Of a stretch of DNA of 64,000 bases, positions 63,686-64,000 are shown in pieces. A model generated the notes under the pieces. It was not told the origin of the DNA, ran no database searches, and saw only the letters and a list, made by a program, of their open reading frames with translations. This DNA comes from Ensifer adhaerens. GTDB lineage: Bacteria > Pseudomonadota > Alphaproteobacteria > Rhizobiales > Rhizobiaceae. The position numbers and the translations under genes are program-made. Position 1 is the stretch's first letter. The number at the start of each line of letters is the position of its first letter. Where the stretch lies: the NCBI RefSeq assembly GCF_002940685.1, contig NZ_PNFP01000001.1:310001-374000 (forward strand). Reading direction: 5' to 3'.

Positions 63686-64000
63686 TTGTCGCTTCGCATC
63701 ATCTTCATGGGTACGCCGGAATTCTCGGTGCCGACGCTGGCGGCACTTGCCGAGGCGGGCCATCAGATTGTCGCCGCCTATACCCAGCCGCCGCGGCCGG
63801 GCGGCAGGCGCGGGCTCGACCTGCAGAAATCGCCAGTGCATCAGGCGGCCGAGTTGCTCGGGATTCCCGTGCTGACGCCGGTCAACTTCAAGGACGAGGC
63901 GGACCGCCAGACCTTCCGGGACTTCGACGCCGATGTCGCCGTCGTCGTCGCCTATGGCCTGCTTTTGCCCGAGGCGATCCTCACCGGCACCAAATACGGC
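63686..64000 (+). CDS. fmt: Methionyl-tRNA formyltransferase, 3'-truncated by the window edge
   Basis: The first 105 codons of the enzyme that formylates initiator Met-tRNA from 10-formyl-tetrahydrofolate. Seen are [44 protein letters not shown] and [17 protein letters not shown], the N-terminal formyltransferase Rossmann domain; the active-site N-x-H and D motifs lie beyond the window. The start is TTG 63686 with GGACGGAG upstream, giving the usual [13 protein letters not shown]; an internal ATG at 63707 would delete the first strand. It is the partner of def upstream. Confidence 0.96.
   Translation, partial: MSLRIIFMGTPEFSVPTLAALAEAGHQIVAAYTQPPRPGGRRGLDLQKSPVHQAAELLGIPVLTPVNFKDEADRQTFRDFDADVAVVVAYGLLLPEAILTGTKYG

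Overview
The window is GC-rich alphaproteobacterial chromosome. Family content, gene order and repeats point to Sinorhizobium/Ensifer or a very close rhizobium. Supporting evidence is the ornithine-lipid genes olsB and olsA, a long NADP-type malic enzyme (tme) beside mutS, the lnt-phrR-metK order, a chemoreceptor ending in the pentapeptide NWEEF, and rhizobial intergenic palindromes. From memory this order matches the S. meliloti chromosomal stretch running from dnaA through hrcA-grpE, the lpt-rpoN-ptsN block, tme-mutS-glnD, lnt-phrR-metK and mcpX; I could not check that match. No tRNA, rRNA, insertion sequence, prophage or CRISPR array was seen. The window is largely vertically inherited core DNA with small accessory patches.

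Layout: (1) 1-3 kb: the 3' end of dnaA, then a LysR regulator divergent from an EamA exporter. (2) 3-9 kb: an accessory patch with two successive DGPF/YCII protein plus ECF42-type sigma-factor modules, accompanied by DoxX, DUF1801, MAPEG and GST-like proteins. (3) 9-14 kb: hemW, rdgB, a VOC protein and rph, divergent from hrcA-grpE (nucleotide-pool hygiene, RNA processing, heat shock). (4) 14-17 kb: a lactone oxidase/SDR pair with a divergent LuxR regulator. (5) 17-25 kb: the minus-strand block lptC-lptA-lptB-rpoN-hpf-ptsN, then sppA, ihfB, a LapA-domain protein and a CoxG-like protein. (6) 25-31 kb: an rRNA-type and a SpoU methyltransferase translationally coupled to lspA, then a hybrid histidine kinase and olsB. 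(7) 31-42 kb: tme divergent from mutS, then glnD-murJ-VOC and trpS. (8) 43-55 kb: a Usp protein, an Nfu Fe-S carrier, tsaB-rimI, olsA, miaB-phoH-ybeY-corC-like, lnt, phrR, metK and trmB. (9) 55-57 kb: a 55-bp tandem palindromic repeat array, DUF1150 and hsp20. (10) 57-64 kb: a nucleoside hydrolase, a chemoreceptor, rbsK, rmuC, def and the start of fmt.

The most useful non-coding signals are the following. A six-to-seven-copy 55-bp palindromic repeat array starts 3 bp after trmB. An RpoH-like promoter and a ROSE-type RNA thermometer precede hsp20. An Irr-box/ICE-like palindrome overlaps the promoter of the Nfu gene. A 9-bp inverted repeat sits on the metK promoter. A 349-bp AT-rich orphan region between olsB and tme carries a perfect CtrA consensus and an sRNA-like pair of hairpins ending in a terminator. 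No clearly novel multi-gene system is evident; the duplicated ECF42/DGPF modules are the closest candidate for poorly understood biology.
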